In this document: positions 6,685-13,751 of the stretch, piece after piece | Layout of the letters: each line of letters begins with the position of its first letter | Numbering within the stretch: position 1 is the stretch's first letter | Assembly (NCBI GenBank): GCA_050330975.1 | Contig: JBHJHK010000103.1 | Span: 1-22,852 of the forward strand | Reading direction: 5' to 3' | Length of the DNA stretch: 22,852 bases | From: JBHJHK01 sp050330975 | GTDB taxonomy: Bacteria; Pseudomonadota; Gammaproteobacteria; Competibacterales; Competibacteraceae | Program-made: the position numbers and the translations under genes | Notes under the pieces: model-generated | Told to the model about the DNA's origin: nothing | The model's database searches: none | What the model saw: the letters and a program-made list of their open reading frames with translations, nothing else

Positions 6685-8223
6685 TCACGGGACGCGGGCG
6701 CGCTGGCTCCCCCCCCTGGTCGCACCGCGATCCAATTGGCGATAGCCGATGGCTTCGCTGAGGTGGGGGGTCTGGATGACCGCCGAGCTCTGGAGGTCGG
6801 CGATGGTCCGCGCCACTTTGAGGATGCGATGGTAGGCCCGGGGTGACAACCCGAGTTTTTCCATGGCCCCCTCCAACAGGCGATAGTCGCCCTCTCCGAG
6901 GCCGCAGGTTTGTTCGATGGCGGTGGGGGTCAAGCTGGCGTTGGGGCCAAAGCCCCGGGCCATCGCCAGTTCCCGGGCCGCCACCACCCGGGCTTGGACC
7001 CTTGAACTGTCTTCTTCGTGGCTCTCGCCCCGCAACTGGTGGGCCGGCAAGCGCGGTACCTCCACCTGGAGGTCGATGCGGTCGAGGAGGGGCCCCGACA
7101 GGCGGCCGCGGTACCGGCGCACCAACTCCTCGCCGCAGTGGCACAGGCGTTCCGGATCGCCGTGGTAGCCACAGGGGCAGGGGTTCATGGCCGCCACCAG
7201 TTGGAACCGCGCCGGGTAGGTGGCTTGGCGGGCGGCCCGGGAGATGGTGATGGAGCCCGATTCCAAGGGCTCCCGCAACACCTCCAACACCCGGCGCTGA
7301 AACTCCGGTAGCTCGTCTAAAAACAGTACCCCCAAATGGGCTAGAGAAATTTCCCCGGGGCGGGGATTGCTACCGCCCCCCACCAGGGCCACCCCAGAGG
7401 CGGTGTGGTGGGGGGCGCGAAACGGCCGATCGCCCCAGGTGTTGGGGTCAACGCTATTGCCGCTCACCGAGCGCACCGCGGCGCTCTCCAGGGCTTCGGC
7501 GTCGCTCAACGGGGGCAAAATCCCCGGCAAACGACTGGCCAATAGGGTTTTGCCCGTTCCCGGGGGGCCCATGAACAACAGGTGATGACCCCCCGCGGCG
7601 GCGATTTCCAGCGCCCGTCGCGCTCGGTGCTGCCCCCGCACATCCCGCAGGTCGCCAAAAGTGGGGGTCGGGCGACGGGGTGGGGGGCGACCCGTCACGG
7701 GTGGAAGGTTTTGTTCACCCCGCAGGTGCTGACAGAGCTGGCCGAGGGTCTTGGCCTCGACGAGGGCGAGGTCTTGGACGAGGGCGGCTTCGGCGCCATT
7801 GGCGGCGGGCAGAAACAAGGTGCGCCGGGCCGCACCACAGGCCGCGGCGGCCGGCAGCACCCCTTTGACGGCTCGCAACTCCCCGCCCAGGCCGAGTTCT
7901 CCCAGGAACTCCCCATGGGCCAGGGCTTCCGGGGGGATCTGCTGGGAGGCGGCGAGCAGGCCCAAGGCGATGGGCAAATCGAAGCGCCCCCCCTCCTTGG
8001 GCAGGTCCGCCGGGGCGAGGTTGACGGTGATGCGCCGGGCGGGAAAGCTCAGGCCGCTGTTGAGCAGCGCGCCCCGTACCCGGTCTTTACTCTCTTTGAC
8101 GGCCGCCTCGGGCAGGCCGACGATGGCCAGGCCCGGCAAGCCGTTGGACAGATGCACTTCGACCCCCACCAAGGGGGCTTCAACGCCCACCTGGGCGCGG
8201 GTGTAAACCACGGCAAGGGACAC
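6685..8223 (-). CDS. comM: ComM/YifB family Mg-chelatase-like AAA+ ATPase
   Basis: 512 residues from GTG 8223, chosen because GGGAGG lies 8 bases upstream and because this gives the usual family length (about 505) and N-terminus (SLAVVYTRA). An open frame further upstream is not used. Order: N-terminal ChlI/Lon-type domain (1-170), AAA+ core with Walker A GPPGTGKT (219-226) and Walker B VLFLDELPEF (299-308), a four-cysteine zinc site CPC...CHC (C349, C351, C361, C363), and a C-terminal Mg-chelatase domain with the LSPRAYHRILKVARTIADL helix. ComM is a hexameric helicase that promotes branch migration during natural transformation. No other competence gene is in the window. Confidence 0.95.
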   Translation of the reverse strand: MSLAVVYTRAQVGVEAPLVGVEVHLSNGLPGLAIVGLPEAAVKESKDRVRGALLNSGLSFPARRITVNLAPADLPKEGGRFDLPIALGLLAASQQIPPEALAHGEFLGELGLGGELRAVKGVLPAAAACGAARRTLFLPAANGAEAALVQDLALVEAKTLGQLCQHLRGEQNLPPVTGRPPPRRPTPTFGDLRDVRGQHRARRALEIAAAGGHHLLFMGPPGTGKTLLASRLPGILPPLSDAEALESAAVRSVSGNSVDPNTWGDRPFRAPHHTASGVALVGGGSNPRPGEISLAHLGVLFLDELPEFQRRVLEVLREPLESGSITISRAARQATYPARFQLVAAMNPCPCGYHGDPERLCHCGEELVRRYRGRLSGPLLDRIDLQVEVPRLPAHQLRGESHEEDSSRVQARVVAARELAMARGFGPNASLTPTAIEQTCGLGEGDYRLLEGAMEKLGLSPRAYHRILKVARTIADLQSSAVIQTPHLSEAIGYRQLDRGATRGGSQRARVP

Positions 8224-8371
8224 GATGGCGACCTCCCAGCAGCGAATTCGAGGAGGTCTAACATAGACTTCGCCACGGAATGGCGCAGCTAGCCAGGGCA
8301 CCTTGGCCCCGAGCCATCCAACACCCCTGGGATGTGGAATGGTTCGCCGTCGTCCCAGGCGGGTCTGCGCA

Positions 8372-8411
8372 GCCCGCAAAAAGGCGGGCCGCAGCCCGCT
8401 GTTGAGGGCTG
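8372..8411. repeat. Two adjacent GC-rich hairpins
   Basis: GCCCGC/GCGGGC with a 6-base loop (8372-8377/8384-8389) and CAGCCC/GGGCTG with an 8-base loop (8392-8397/8406-8411), two bases apart. Only a weak TTT follows on the plus strand. They lie between divergent promoters and could be a REP-like or regulatory element. Confidence 0.35.
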
Positions 8412-8433
8412 TTTGCCCCCTGTGCAAATGGCA

Positions 8434-8462
8434 TTTCGCCCCTCTCCCTTTGACGCTACACT
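8434..8462 (+). promoter_or_regulatory. Possible promoter of the DUF1249 gene
   Basis: A good -10 hexamer TACACT (8457-8462) in the context GCTACACTTAA, with only a weak -35 (TTTCGC, 8434-8439) at 17 bases. It would give a leader of about 150 bases containing the alternative hairpins. Confidence 0.35.
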
Positions 8463-8490
8463 TAACCGTCGTTACCCACCGCGGGTCGAT

Positions 8491-8518
8491 CCCCATTCTG
8501 CATGGGGTGGAATCCCCA
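8491..8518 (+). promoter_or_regulatory. Mutually exclusive hairpins in the DUF1249 leader
   Basis: CCCCAT (8491-8496) pairs with ATGGGG (8502-8507). The same TGGGG (8503-8507) can instead pair with CCCCA (8514-8518). The two stems share a strand and cannot coexist, as in some switch-type leaders. No known riboswitch class is recognised. Confidence 0.3.
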
Positions 8519-8621
8519 GAGGTTTCACCCACCAACGCCTCGCTGCCAAGGGCAGCCCACACGGGTTTTCACCATCGGACGACGGGGGCAAGGGTCCAGC
8601 AAATTTATAGAGATGAGGTCC

Positions 8622-9134
8622 ATGATCACCACAGCCGACAGCCATATACACCAGGCCTTGGGCAACGTCCCGTTGACCTTTGCCAGCTTGATGGACCTCT
8701 ACGAGCGCAACTACATCGGCATGCGCCGCCTGGTCCCCGACCTGCCGGCGAGTGGAACGGCCCTGGTATCTCGGGTGTCCAGGGGCCTCGATCTGCACCT
8801 GTTCGTCAATGAGCGCTTTCGCTACACCAGCGAGTTGGTTCTCACCTATCGCTTTGGCCGTGGCGATACCGTCTGCTGCCAGCCCGATTTGGCGGTGCGC
8901 ATCTACCACGATGCCCGCCTTGCCGAGGTGCAAGCGGCCCGTCTGCGCCACTGGCCCGCGTTTGTCCTCGCCGAGGGGATGACGGACCAAAGCCAGCTCC
9001 AGGCCAGGTGGCACGTCAATCGCTTTCTCTACAAATGGCTCAACTATTGTCTAAATCAAGGCCACCGCTTTGATGCCGACAAAATGGGCCAACTGCCCGA
9101 GGGATTTCGCGTCCCCCCGCGCCCCAAGCCGTAG
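8622..9134 (+). CDS. DUF1249 family protein (YqiB-like)
   Basis: 170 residues from ATG 8622; ATG 8613 in the same frame is an alternative. Ribosome sites are weak for both. The family hallmarks are present: LMDLYERNYIGMRRLVPDL near the N-terminus, a central region resembling YqiB beta-strands (LHLFVNERFRYTSELVLTYRF), then AVRIYHDARLAEV and the C-terminal HVNRFLYKWLNYCLNQGH. In E. coli the homologue yqiB lies near cpdA and nudF; its function is unknown. Here the neighbours differ: comM is divergent and iscR follows on the same strand with its own promoter starting at the stop codon. It looks like a soluble cytoplasmic protein. Confidence 0.88.
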   Translation: MITTADSHIHQALGNVPLTFASLMDLYERNYIGMRRLVPDLPASGTALVSRVSRGLDLHLFVNERFRYTSELVLTYRFGRGDTVCCQPDLAVRIYHDARLAEVQAARLRHWPAFVLAEGMTDQSQLQARWHVNRFLYKWLNYCLNQGHRFDADKMGQLPEGFRVPPRPKP

Positions 9135-9150
9135 TTGACAAGCCGTTGAC
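9134..9150. repeat. Direct repeat GTTGAC, 11-bp period
   Basis: GTTGAC at 9134-9139 and 9145-9150, one helical turn apart. The second copy overlaps the predicted -35 of iscR and the first overlaps the DUF1249 stop codon. It could be an operator half-site pair or duplicated -35 elements. Confidence 0.4.
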
Positions 9151-9172
9151 TCTGAACTCGCGTTCCTATAAC
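9146..9172 (+). promoter_or_regulatory. Predicted promoter of iscR-iscS-rnhA
   Basis: -35 TTGACT (9146-9151) and -10 TATAAC (9167-9172), both 5 of 6, but with a short 15-base spacer, as in promoters that rely on an activator. It would give a leader of about 60 bases before the iscR ATG. I could not match the known E. coli type 1 or type 2 IscR sites. Confidence 0.4.
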
Positions 9173-9238
9173 GTGCCAAAGAACTAGATTTTGTATCGAT
9201 ATTGTCCACTTTTCAGTCTGCGCGTAGGACGCCACGCC

Positions 9239-9766
9239 ATGAAACTTTCTACCAAAGGCCGCTATGCCGTCACGGCGATGATGGACTTGGCCATCCACGA
9301 CGCCAGAAATCAAGGTCCCATGACTTTGGCGGAGATTTCCCAAGGTCAGGGCATATCACTATCCTACCTCGAGCAGTTGTTCGCCCGGTTGCGCAAGCGC
9401 GGTCTAGTCGCGGGTGTGCGGGGGCCCGGGGGGGGTTATCGCCTGGCGAGGCCCGCCACCGAGATCAGCGTGGCCGACATCGTCGTGGCCGTCGACGACA
9501 AGGCCAACGGCGTTGTCGCCAAGGCCGGTGATGATGCCAAAGACCCGGACCAAATCGATATCACCCAGGCGCTTTGGAGCGAGCTGAGCTGCCAAATTCT
9601 CACCTTTCTCGAAGGCATTACCCTGGGTGAGTTTGTCCAGCGCTCCCAGGACAAAACCCTGCCCCTCGAGCGCCCCCAAGGCCCTGGGCGCGGCGCCCAT
9701 CGCCGCGTACAGCGCCAGGACGGCAACTCCAAGGGCGTCGTCTTAAACGATGTCCACACTGCCTGA
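9239..9766 (+). CDS. iscR: IscR-type Rrf2 regulator lacking the Fe-S cluster ligands
   Basis: 175 residues; ATG 9239 with AGGA upstream. The DNA-binding half is almost textbook IscR: KLSTKGRYAVTAMMDLA (2-18), QGISLSYLEQLFARLRKRGLV (37-57) and VRGPGGGYRLA (60-70). The effector half keeps ALWSEL and LEGITLGEFV. Aligned with E. coli IscR, the ligands C92, C98 and C104 become A94, A100 and I106/D107, and H107 becomes Q110; the only cysteine is C118. It should therefore behave like permanently apo-IscR, or bind a cluster with other residues as reported for atypical alphaproteobacterial IscR. It precedes iscS by 43 bases and probably regulates it. The C-terminal tail from about 140 is poorly conserved. 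Confidence 0.9.
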   Translation: MKLSTKGRYAVTAMMDLAIHDARNQGPMTLAEISQGQGISLSYLEQLFARLRKRGLVAGVRGPGGGYRLARPATEISVADIVVAVDDKANGVVAKAGDDAKDPDQIDITQALWSELSCQILTFLEGITLGEFVQRSQDKTLPLERPQGPGRGAHRRVQRQDGNSKGVVLNDVHTA

Positions 9767-9809
9767 GGGCCAGCTGTCCTTTCGAATCCGCCGTTGAGGT
9801 TGTCCCCCC

Positions 9810-11057
9810 GTGGTGTCTGAAACCATTTCCTCGCCACCGACCTGTGGGGCTGTGGGGAATGTCATCTATCTCGATTGTGCCGCTACGACCCCCATCGATC
9901 CCCGGGTCGCCGCTGCCATGGCGGCCCACCTGGGTCCAGTGGTGGGGTTTGCCAACCCCGCGTCCCTCCACGCGGCCGGTCGCCGGGAGGCGTTGGCCGT
10001 GGAGCGGGCGAGGCGACAGGTAGCCGAAGCGGTGGGGGCCGATCCCCGGGAAATCGTCTGGACCTCTGGGGCCACCGAGGCCGACAATTTGGCCCTCCAG
10101 GGCGCCGCCGTCGGCTACCGCCGCCGGGGTCGCCACCTGGTCACCGTCAAAACCGAACACAAAGCGGTGTTGGACACCTGCGCCCATTTGGAGCGCCAGG
10201 GGTTTGCCGTCACCTACCTCGACTGTGGCCGCGACGGCCTCCTCGATCCCGACCACCTCGCCGACGCCTTGCGAGACGACACGGTGTTGGTGTCGGTGAT
10301 GCACGTCAACAACGAGACTGGGGTCATCCAAGACATCGATGCCCTAGGGGAACGGGTGAAGGCCAAGGGCGCCCTGTTCCACGTAGACGCCGCCCAGAGC
10401 GGCGGCAAATGGCCCTTGGATTTGGCCCACAGCCCCGTGGATTTAATGAGTTTTAGCGCCCACAAGTGCTATGGCCCCAAGGGAGTGGGAGCTCTGTATG
10501 TGCGGCGTCGCCCCAAGGTGCGCCTGGAGGCCCTGCTCCACGGCGGCGGCCAGGAGCGGGGCCTGCGGGCTGGGACCATCGCCACCCATCAGGTGGTGGG
10601 CATGGGGGAGGCCTTTGCCCTGGCCTACGCCCAGCGCGCCGCCGACCAGCGCCATCTCACCCACCTCGGCCAACCCCTGCTGGCGGGTTTACTCGCCCTG
10701 GGGGAGGTTGTCATCAATGGCCACCCCACCCGCCGCTACCCGGGGATCCTCAACCTGAGTTTTTTGGGGGTCGATGTCGAGGCCTTGCTGGCGGCCACGA
10801 CCCCCTTGGCCGCCTCGGCGGGCTCGGCCTGTACCTCGGCCCAAGCCGAGCCCTCCCACGTCCTCGCTGCCATGGGCCTTCCCCTGGGGCGTTCTAGCAC
10901 TGCCCTGCGCTTGAGTCCGGGGCGGTTCACAACGGCGGCCGACATCGACCGCGCCGTGGCCCTCATCGCGGCGGCGGTGTTGCGACTGCGGGAGCTGTCC
11001 CCGTGGTGGGAAGGCTACCGTGAAGGCACTTTACCCGCCGATGTGGCCTGGTCCTGA
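9810..11057 (+). CDS. iscS: Cysteine desulfurase, class I IscS
   Basis: 415 residues from GTG 9810 (GTG 9813 equally likely; the family core begins at about V18, VIYLDCAATTP). PLP-dependent removal of sulfur from cysteine for Fe-S clusters and tRNA thiolation. Visible catalytic residues: H117 (TEHKAVL), D193 and Q196 (HVDAAQ), the PLP lysine K219 (SFSAHK) and the persulfide cysteine C341 (GSACTSAQAEPSHVL); the offset to E. coli IscS is a constant 13. The C-terminus (LRELSPWWEGYREG...VAWS) keeps most of the region that docks IscU, minus the final His pair. The usual partners iscU, iscA, hscBA and fdx do not follow; rnhA does. Expression is probably set by the upstream IscR. Confidence 0.95.
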   Translation: MVSETISSPPTCGAVGNVIYLDCAATTPIDPRVAAAMAAHLGPVVGFANPASLHAAGRREALAVERARRQVAEAVGADPREIVWTSGATEADNLALQGAAVGYRRRGRHLVTVKTEHKAVLDTCAHLERQGFAVTYLDCGRDGLLDPDHLADALRDDTVLVSVMHVNNETGVIQDIDALGERVKAKGALFHVDAAQSGGKWPLDLAHSPVDLMSFSAHKCYGPKGVGALYVRRRPKVRLEALLHGGGQERGLRAGTIATHQVVGMGEAFALAYAQRAADQRHLTHLGQPLLAGLLALGEVVINGHPTRRYPGILNLSFLGVDVEALLAATTPLAASAGSACTSAQAEPSHVLAAMGLPLGRSSTALRLSPGRFTTAADIDRAVALIAAAVLRLRELSPWWEGYREGTLPADVAWS

Positions 11058-11105
11058 GGGTTTGGGGCCCCACCCTTTGGCCTGGCCATTGCCGAGGATC
11101 TCCCC

Positions 11106-11600
11106 TTGAAGCAGGTAGTCATTTACACCGACGGCGGCTGCAAACCCAACCCCGGTCCCGGCGGCTGCGGGGTGGTTTTGCTCTACGGCGACCAGCGCCG
11201 CGAATTGTCCGAAGGGTTTCGCCGCAGCACCAACAACCGCATGGAAATCACCGCGGCCATCGTCGGCCTCGAAGCCCTGAAACAGCCCTGCCAGGTGACC
11301 CTCCACAGCGACTCTCAGTACCTGGTCAATGCCATGACCCAAGGCTGGGTGGAGCGCTGGCGGGCCAACGGCTGGCGGCGGAACAAAACCGCTCGGGCCA
11401 AGAACCCCGACCTTTGGCAGCGGTTGCTCGCCGCTGCAAAGCCCCACCAGGTGACCTACGTCTGGGTGCGGGGCCACGCCGGCGATCCCCTCAACGAGCG
11501 CTGTGACGCCCTGGCCAGTGCCGCTATCCAACGGGCGATCCGCGGGGAAAACCCGGCCATCGACGCGGTCTTTGAACGCCAGGGGGAGGGCGAAGGGTAA
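11106..11600 (+). CDS. rnhA: Ribonuclease HI
   Basis: 164 residues; TTG 11106 with GAGGA 8 bases upstream. It cleaves the RNA strand of RNA-DNA hybrids (R-loops, Okazaki primers). The DEDD active site is complete: D9 (YTDGG), E47 (NNRMEI), D69 (HSDSQYL) and D134 (NERCDALA), plus H124 (VRGHAGD). The basic handle WVERWRANGWRRNK (81-94) is present. Length fits the family (about 155), with a short acidic tail. It follows iscS by 48 bases without a visible terminator, so co-transcription is likely, and a weak terminator comes after it. Confidence 0.96.
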   Translation: MKQVVIYTDGGCKPNPGPGGCGVVLLYGDQRRELSEGFRRSTNNRMEITAAIVGLEALKQPCQVTLHSDSQYLVNAMTQGWVERWRANGWRRNKTARAKNPDLWQRLLAAAKPHQVTYVWVRGHAGDPLNERCDALASAAIQRAIRGENPAIDAVFERQGEGEG

Positions 11601-11623
11601 GCTATCCCTACGGTGGCTTTGTC

Positions 11624-11646
11624 AAGAGAGACCATTCTCTTTTTTT
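11624..11646 (+). terminator. Weak intrinsic terminator after rnhA
   Basis: A 6-bp stem AAGAGA/TCTCTT (11624-11629 with 11636-11641), a 6-base loop, then five more T residues. The stem is A/T-rich, so termination may be partial. Confidence 0.45.
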
Positions 11647-11709
11647 CTGGCTACTCCTTGGGCTTTGACCGGTTGCAAGTGTCGCCACTTTGCGGTGAAA
11701 TGGCGTCTC

Positions 11710-11727
11710 TGTCACATTGCTGTCACA
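11710..11727. repeat. Direct repeat TGTCACA, 11-bp period
   Basis: TGTCACA at 11710-11716 and 11721-11727, immediately upstream of the ribosome site of the DUF2252 gene. One-turn spacing suggests a regulator site. Confidence 0.4.
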
Positions 11728-11748
11728 CTTGCGCCAGGGAGTGCCACC

Positions 11749-13131
11749 ATGCCTCGCCCCGAGTTGACCCGTGAACTTGAGTCCAGTGCCAACTGGACCC
11801 CCCAAGGGGGTGAGGAGCGTCGCCAACTCCTTGGCGACGAGCTACAGCGCTTCAATGCCGACCTAGAACCCGAGGTGCGCCAGGCCAAGTTGCGCAAACT
11901 CGAAGCTTCCCCCTTTGCCTTTTACCGGGGCACTGCCCACCTCTACTACCGCGATCTGGCCCACGACGACACCGTGAGCCGCAGTAACTTTAAGAACCCC
12001 GAGACCACCACCTGGATCCAGGGGGATATGCATCTCCAGAACATCGGCGCCTTTGCCGACGACGACGGCCAGGTGGTGTTCGACCTCAACGACTTCGACG
12101 AAGGGGTGGTGAGCCACTACCACTACGACGTGTGGCGGATGGCCAGCTCCATCGTCTTGGCCGCCGAGGAGACCGGTAACTTCGACCCCGTGGCCATCGA
12201 CGGCTTTGTCGATACTTTCAGCGAATCCTACCTAGACACCCTGGCCGACTATCGGGGCAACGACGACGAAGAGGATTTCCAGCTCAGGGCCAAAAATGCC
12301 AAGGGTCCCTTGGACGAGTTCCTCGAAGAGGTGGAAGAAGACGAAAGCCGGGAGAAAATGCTCGACAAGTGGACCACCGGCGGCGAAGACGGCCGGCGGC
12401 GCTTCCGGGACCGCCCGGGGGAATCCTCCAAGCTGGCCGAAGTGAGCGAGGCCGAGGCGGCGGCCCTCACCGCGGCGGTGGCCGATTACCATCCACGGTT
12501 GCGCTCCGATCTGGCGGGGGACGAGGACTACTTCGCCGTCAAAGACGTGGCAGCCCGCCTGGACGCCGGTACCGGCTCCTTGGGGACCCCCCGCTTTTAC
12601 GTCCTCGTCGAAGGGGAGACCGACCGAGCCGACGACGATGTGATCCTCGACGTCAAGCAGCAGGGCTGGCCGGCCCTGGCCCCCCATTTGGGGGCCGAGG
12701 CCATGGCCGACCTCCGGGCTCGCTACGGCGACGACCCCGCCGCTCGGGTGGTGGAGGCCCAGCGGGCCATGGGCACCGACGTCGACGACCACCTGGGGAC
12801 CCTCCAGGTCTTCGAGGGGGCCTTTTCGGTGCGGGAGCGCTCCCCTTATAAAGAGAGCTTTGAGACCCAGGACCTGGACGACGACGGGGATTTCGCCAAA
12901 CTGGCCGCCCAGTGGGGCACCATTTTGGCCACCGCCCACGCCAGGGCCGATCGAGATTTTCGCGCCGGGGTGGTGACCCACGGTTTTGAGCAGGCTGTCG
13001 ACGACCTCACCGACGGTCGCCACGCTGAATTCCGCGCCGAGGTTCGATCCGTCGCCCGGGGGTACGCCGACCAAGTGATGACCGACTACCGGCTGTTTTT
13101 GGGGCTGCGGGCCGATGGGGACCTGGACTGA
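11749..13131 (+). CDS. DUF2252 family protein (kinase-like fold)
   Basis: 460 residues from ATG 11749, with GGGAG 7 bases upstream; the frame is open further 5' into rnhA but without a start signal. Hallmarks: KLEASPFAFYRGTAHLYYRDL (about 50-70), QGDMHLQNIGAF (91-102) and VVFDLNDFDEG (110-119), then HYDVWRMASSI. The GDxHxxN and DFDE motifs resemble the catalytic and metal-binding loops of aminoglycoside-phosphotransferase-like kinases, which is the fold usually suggested for DUF2252; activity is unproven. The protein is unusually rich in Asp/Glu. No membrane segment. It leads an apparent operon with a GGCT-like gene (24-base gap) and a 40-aa microprotein. Confidence 0.88.
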   Translation: MPRPELTRELESSANWTPQGGEERRQLLGDELQRFNADLEPEVRQAKLRKLEASPFAFYRGTAHLYYRDLAHDDTVSRSNFKNPETTTWIQGDMHLQNIGAFADDDGQVVFDLNDFDEGVVSHYHYDVWRMASSIVLAAEETGNFDPVAIDGFVDTFSESYLDTLADYRGNDDEEDFQLRAKNAKGPLDEFLEEVEEDESREKMLDKWTTGGEDGRRRFRDRPGESSKLAEVSEAEAAALTAAVADYHPRLRSDLAGDEDYFAVKDVAARLDAGTGSLGTPRFYVLVEGETDRADDDVILDVKQQGWPALAPHLGAEAMADLRARYGDDPAARVVEAQRAMGTDVDDHLGTLQVFEGAFSVRERSPYKESFETQDLDDDGDFAKLAAQWGTILATAHARADRDFRAGVVTHGFEQAVDDLTDGRHAEFRAEVRSVARGYADQVMTDYRLFLGLRADGDLD

Positions 13132-13155
13132 GGACTTGGGGTCTTGGGGCTGATC

Positions 13156-13614
13156 ATGTGGTACTTCGCCTACGGCGCCAACACCCACCGCGGGGATATG
13201 GCTCGACGGTGCCCCGCCTCTGTGGCGCGGGGTGTGGCGCTGTTGCCCAGGCATCGCTTTGTCTACCGGGGGGGCTTGGCCCACCTAGAGGAGGCCCCCG
13301 GGGCTTTGGGCGCTTGGGGAGTCCTGTGGGCCGTGACCCCGAGGTGCCTCGAGGCCCTCGATGCCTTTGAGGGCTATCCCACCCTCTACGACCGCAGGCG
13401 GTTTTGGGTGCAACGGGCCAACGGCCAGGGGGAGTCGGCGTGGCTTTACCTGTTACAAGGGGAGGTCGGCGACGGCCCACCCCAAGCGAGTTACCACCAA
13501 ACCCTGCTGACCGGTTACCACCAGTTCGGTCTCGATCCGGCGCCGGTGGTGGCAGCCCACCTGGCGGCGCGGCAACCCTGCCAATCACCCCCAATTTGTC
13601 GAGGTGAGCCATGA
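13156..13614 (+). CDS. Gamma-glutamylcyclotransferase (GGCT)-like protein
   Basis: 152 residues from ATG 13156, with GGGG 6 bases upstream. The N-terminal FAYGAN (4-9) corresponds to the YGSN substrate-binding loop of the GGCT/AIG2 fold, and E72 in LDAFEGYP is the expected catalytic glutamate. The AIG2-like fold is completed by ALLPRHRFVYRG and the YDRRRFWV strand. Members release 5-oxoproline from gamma-glutamyl amino acids or related amines; the exact substrate cannot be read from the sequence. It lies just after the DUF2252 gene, and its stop overlaps the start of the next small gene (ATGA). Confidence 0.85.
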   Translation: MWYFAYGANTHRGDMARRCPASVARGVALLPRHRFVYRGGLAHLEEAPGALGAWGVLWAVTPRCLEALDAFEGYPTLYDRRRFWVQRANGQGESAWLYLLQGEVGDGPPQASYHQTLLTGYHQFGLDPAPVVAAHLAARQPCQSPPICRGEP

Positions 13615-13733
13615 CCCGAGCATTGAGCGCTTTGAGCCAACAGCGCTTTGTCCTGCGCCTGCGCCAACTCAAGGGGCGGGGTAACCAGCTCCAACGGCGG
13701 CGCCAGGATCAGCGCCGCCAGACTCAGCGCTGA
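13611..13733 (+). CDS. 40-aa Arg/Gln-rich basic microprotein
   Basis: ATG 13611 overlaps the GGCT stop codon (ATGA) and has GAGG 6 bases upstream; TGA at 13731-13733. The 40-residue product is very basic: about a quarter arginine and a quarter glutamine, with one acidic residue and a C-terminal half of RRRQDQRRQTQR. It is likely helical and may bind nucleic acid or an acidic partner such as the DUF2252 protein; that is inference. The overlap and ribosome site are the main evidence that it is real. No family recognised. Confidence 0.6.
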   Translation: MTRALSALSQQRFVLRLRQLKGRGNQLQRRRQDQRRQTQR

Positions 13734-13751
13734 CCGGTCGGCTGTAGCCTG

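Larger units (their letters stand above)
8224..8621. other. Divergent intergenic region between comM and the DUF1249 gene
   Basis: 398 bases without a convincing gene; open frames here lack ribosome sites. From left to right it holds a short inverted repeat GTCTA-ACA-TAGAC (8256-8268) near comM, two adjacent GC-rich hairpins (8372-8377/8384-8389 and 8392-8397/8406-8411), a -10-like TACACT (8457-8462) and a leader with two mutually exclusive hairpins (8491-8518). Confidence 0.55.

Noticed and set aside
8224..8562. N-terminal extension of ComM (113 extra residues)
   Set aside because: The family N-terminus and a good ribosome site lie at GTG 8223; the extension resembles nothing and covers the divergent regulatory region.
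11503..11748. 82-residue N-terminal extension of the DUF2252 protein
   Set aside because: It overlaps rnhA and the terminator after it; ATG 11749 has a good ribosome site and starts the conserved region.
12232..13284. 350-residue minus-strand frame across the DUF2252 gene
   Set aside because: It is an antisense shadow; the plus strand has clear DUF2252 motifs and a ribosome site.
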